Shown here: positions 63,167 through 64,000 of the stretch, piece after piece
Layout: every line of letters begins with the position of its first letter
Position numbering within the stretch: the first letter of the stretch is position 1
Assembly (NCBI RefSeq): GCF_009674725.1
Contig: NZ_WKKH01000017.1
Location: forward strand, 1-64,000
DNA length: 64,000 nt
Origin: Pedobacter petrophilus
Lineage (GTDB): Bacteria > Bacteroidota > Bacteroidia > Sphingobacteriales > Sphingobacteriaceae
Reading direction: 5' to 3'
Notes under the pieces: generated by a model
Database searches by the model: none
The model's input: only the letters and a program-made list of their open reading frames with translations
Told to the model about the DNA's origin: nothing
Made by a program: the position numbers and the translations under genes

Positions 63167-64000
63167 TTATTTAATTGATTTTGCCGAATATAATTTCCGC
63201 GCCAAATTGAGTCTACTTAAATAAGATTTCTTCTCTAGGTTGAAAAGTTTTATATGATAATTAACTAAAAATTTTATAAATGGCAAGCCCTTAATTCCTT
63301 TTCTATAGTCTGACAGAACTTTATAAATAAACCGGATTTCTTTAACATTCTTTAAATGAATAAACTTTGATAAATATTCTATCCACTCGAGGTTGTAGTT
63401 GGAATAAATATCTCTGGATTGTTCATTTTTACTGCGTTTAAATAATATATCAGTTACGTTATTATTGTGTTGTCTGTACTTTACCAGAGTTTCTGGTATA
63501 TATGTTATAGAACTAACGCTGGCTGCAACGAATGCAAGCCACCAATCATGAAAAAATCTTTTATCAAAAGGCATTGCATAAGCAATTATATCTTTTCTAA
63601 ACATGCTGGCATGTCCAGGGATACAATTATTTACTAAAAAATATAGATTAGAATCACCTTTATATATTTTAGACATATCAGAAAGTTTTAAATCGTTTAT
63701 TTGTTCCCCTCGTTCATCTATGATCAAGGAATCATGAAATATTAGACCATGATTACCAATATGTTTCAATAATATCTCAATTTTATTCAGAATCCAAATA
63801 TCATCCTGATCACTAATTGCAATGTATTCACCGTTACAATAGCTAATAGCTTTTTCGAAATTTTTAATAAAGCCAAGGTTTTGCTGGTTTTGCTCTAACC
63901 TAACATTCTTAATGTCTTTAGTGAGCATCCGTAATAATTCAAATGTACTATCAGTAGAGCAATCATCAATAATAATGATTTCAACATTATTATATGTTTG
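63167..64000 (-). CDS. Glycosyltransferase family 2 (5' end outside the window)
   Basis: At least 277 codons are visible; the reading frame stays open to the window edge, adding QTYNNVEIIIIDDCSTDSTF and more upstream of the first internal Met. The GT-A signatures are visible: IIIIDDCSTD for the nucleotide-sugar site and ISDQDDIW (DxD-type metal site), then the acceptor-region FHDWWLAFVAA. It would add a sugar to a lipid-linked oligosaccharide, probably a rhamnosyl-type transferase for cell-surface glycan. It is co-transcribed with the acyltransferase. The N-terminus is missing only because the window ends. Confidence 0.9.
   Translation of the reverse strand, partial: QTYNNVEIIIIDDCSTDSTFELLRMLTKDIKNVRLEQNQQNLGFIKNFEKAISYCNGEYIAISDQDDIWILNKIEILLKHIGNHGLIFHDSLIIDERGEQINDLKLSDMSKIYKGDSNLYFLVNNCIPGHASMFRKDIIAYAMPFDKRFFHDWWLAFVAASVSSITYIPETLVKYRQHNNNVTDILFKRSKNEQSRDIYSNYNLEWIEYLSKFIHLKNVKEIRFIYKVLSDYRKGIKGLPFIKFLVNYHIKLFNLEKKSYLSRLNLARKLYSAKSIK

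Overview
The window looks like a chromosomal segment of a member of the Bacteroidota, most likely family Sphingobacteriaceae (Pedobacter or a close relative). This rests on SprA, the giant outer-membrane channel of the type IX secretion system; DUF4270 and DUF4292 lipoproteins; paired CarboxypepD_reg/beta-barrel outer-membrane proteins; an NADP malic enzyme fused to a phosphotransacetylase-like domain; promoters of the Bacteroidota type (TTTG, 19-20 nt, TAnnTTTG); few Shine-Dalgarno sequences; and several TTG starts. The assignment is by recognition of families, not by a search.

Layout. 1-632 is a three-copy tandem non-coding repeat, followed by tRNA-Thr(TGT). 960-3929 holds an amidohydrolase, a YoeB-type toxin-antitoxin pair, a nitronate monooxygenase-like flavoprotein and an acylphosphatase. 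4063-13676 is an envelope block: O-antigen-type flippase, dUTPase, TPR protein, DUF4292 lipoprotein, EnvC-like protein, two TatA proteins, GatA and a MltD-like lytic transglycosylase. 14018-25370 runs maeB-ruvA-sprA and then gcvH-vanZ-small lipoprotein. 25520-31269 is a tandem pair of outer-membrane barrel proteins. 31433-33766 is feoAB, facing an Lrp/AsnC regulator.

34462-34930 is the most unusual part. A good promoter and a boxA-like antitermination element lead into two related tRNA-like RNAs, followed by a terminator. Both RNAs have a normal acceptor stem, D-arm and T-arm, a GUC anticodon triplet and a G discriminator, but variable regions of 41 and 75 nt. The stems differ between the copies by compensatory changes.

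35024-44741 carries a LacI regulator, then a long minus-strand block: frr, pyrH, nagA, tsf, rpsB, rpsI, rplM, rng, a 29-residue basic protein, a TPR protein and an HU protein. 44910-49422 has mutY, ssb, an unrecognised membrane protein and glmS. 49548-54282 has a DUF4270 lipoprotein and a half-length glycogen-synthase-like protein, divergent from panC-panD-flippase. 54434-56560 has an acyl-CoA dehydrogenase, a PF04020-type membrane protein and a lipoprotein. 56586-61603 is the rimP-nusA-infB operon with a hairpin in its leader. The end, 61581-64000, is AT-rich accessory DNA: an HTH gene remnant, an acyltransferase and a glycosyltransferase cut by the window edge, probably the start of a surface-polysaccharide locus.

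Most of the window is conserved housekeeping content. The accessory signals are the 5' tandem repeat, the toxin-antitoxin pair, the tRNA-like RNA operon, the degenerate GACT/AGTC-rich spacers and the 3' polysaccharide edge.
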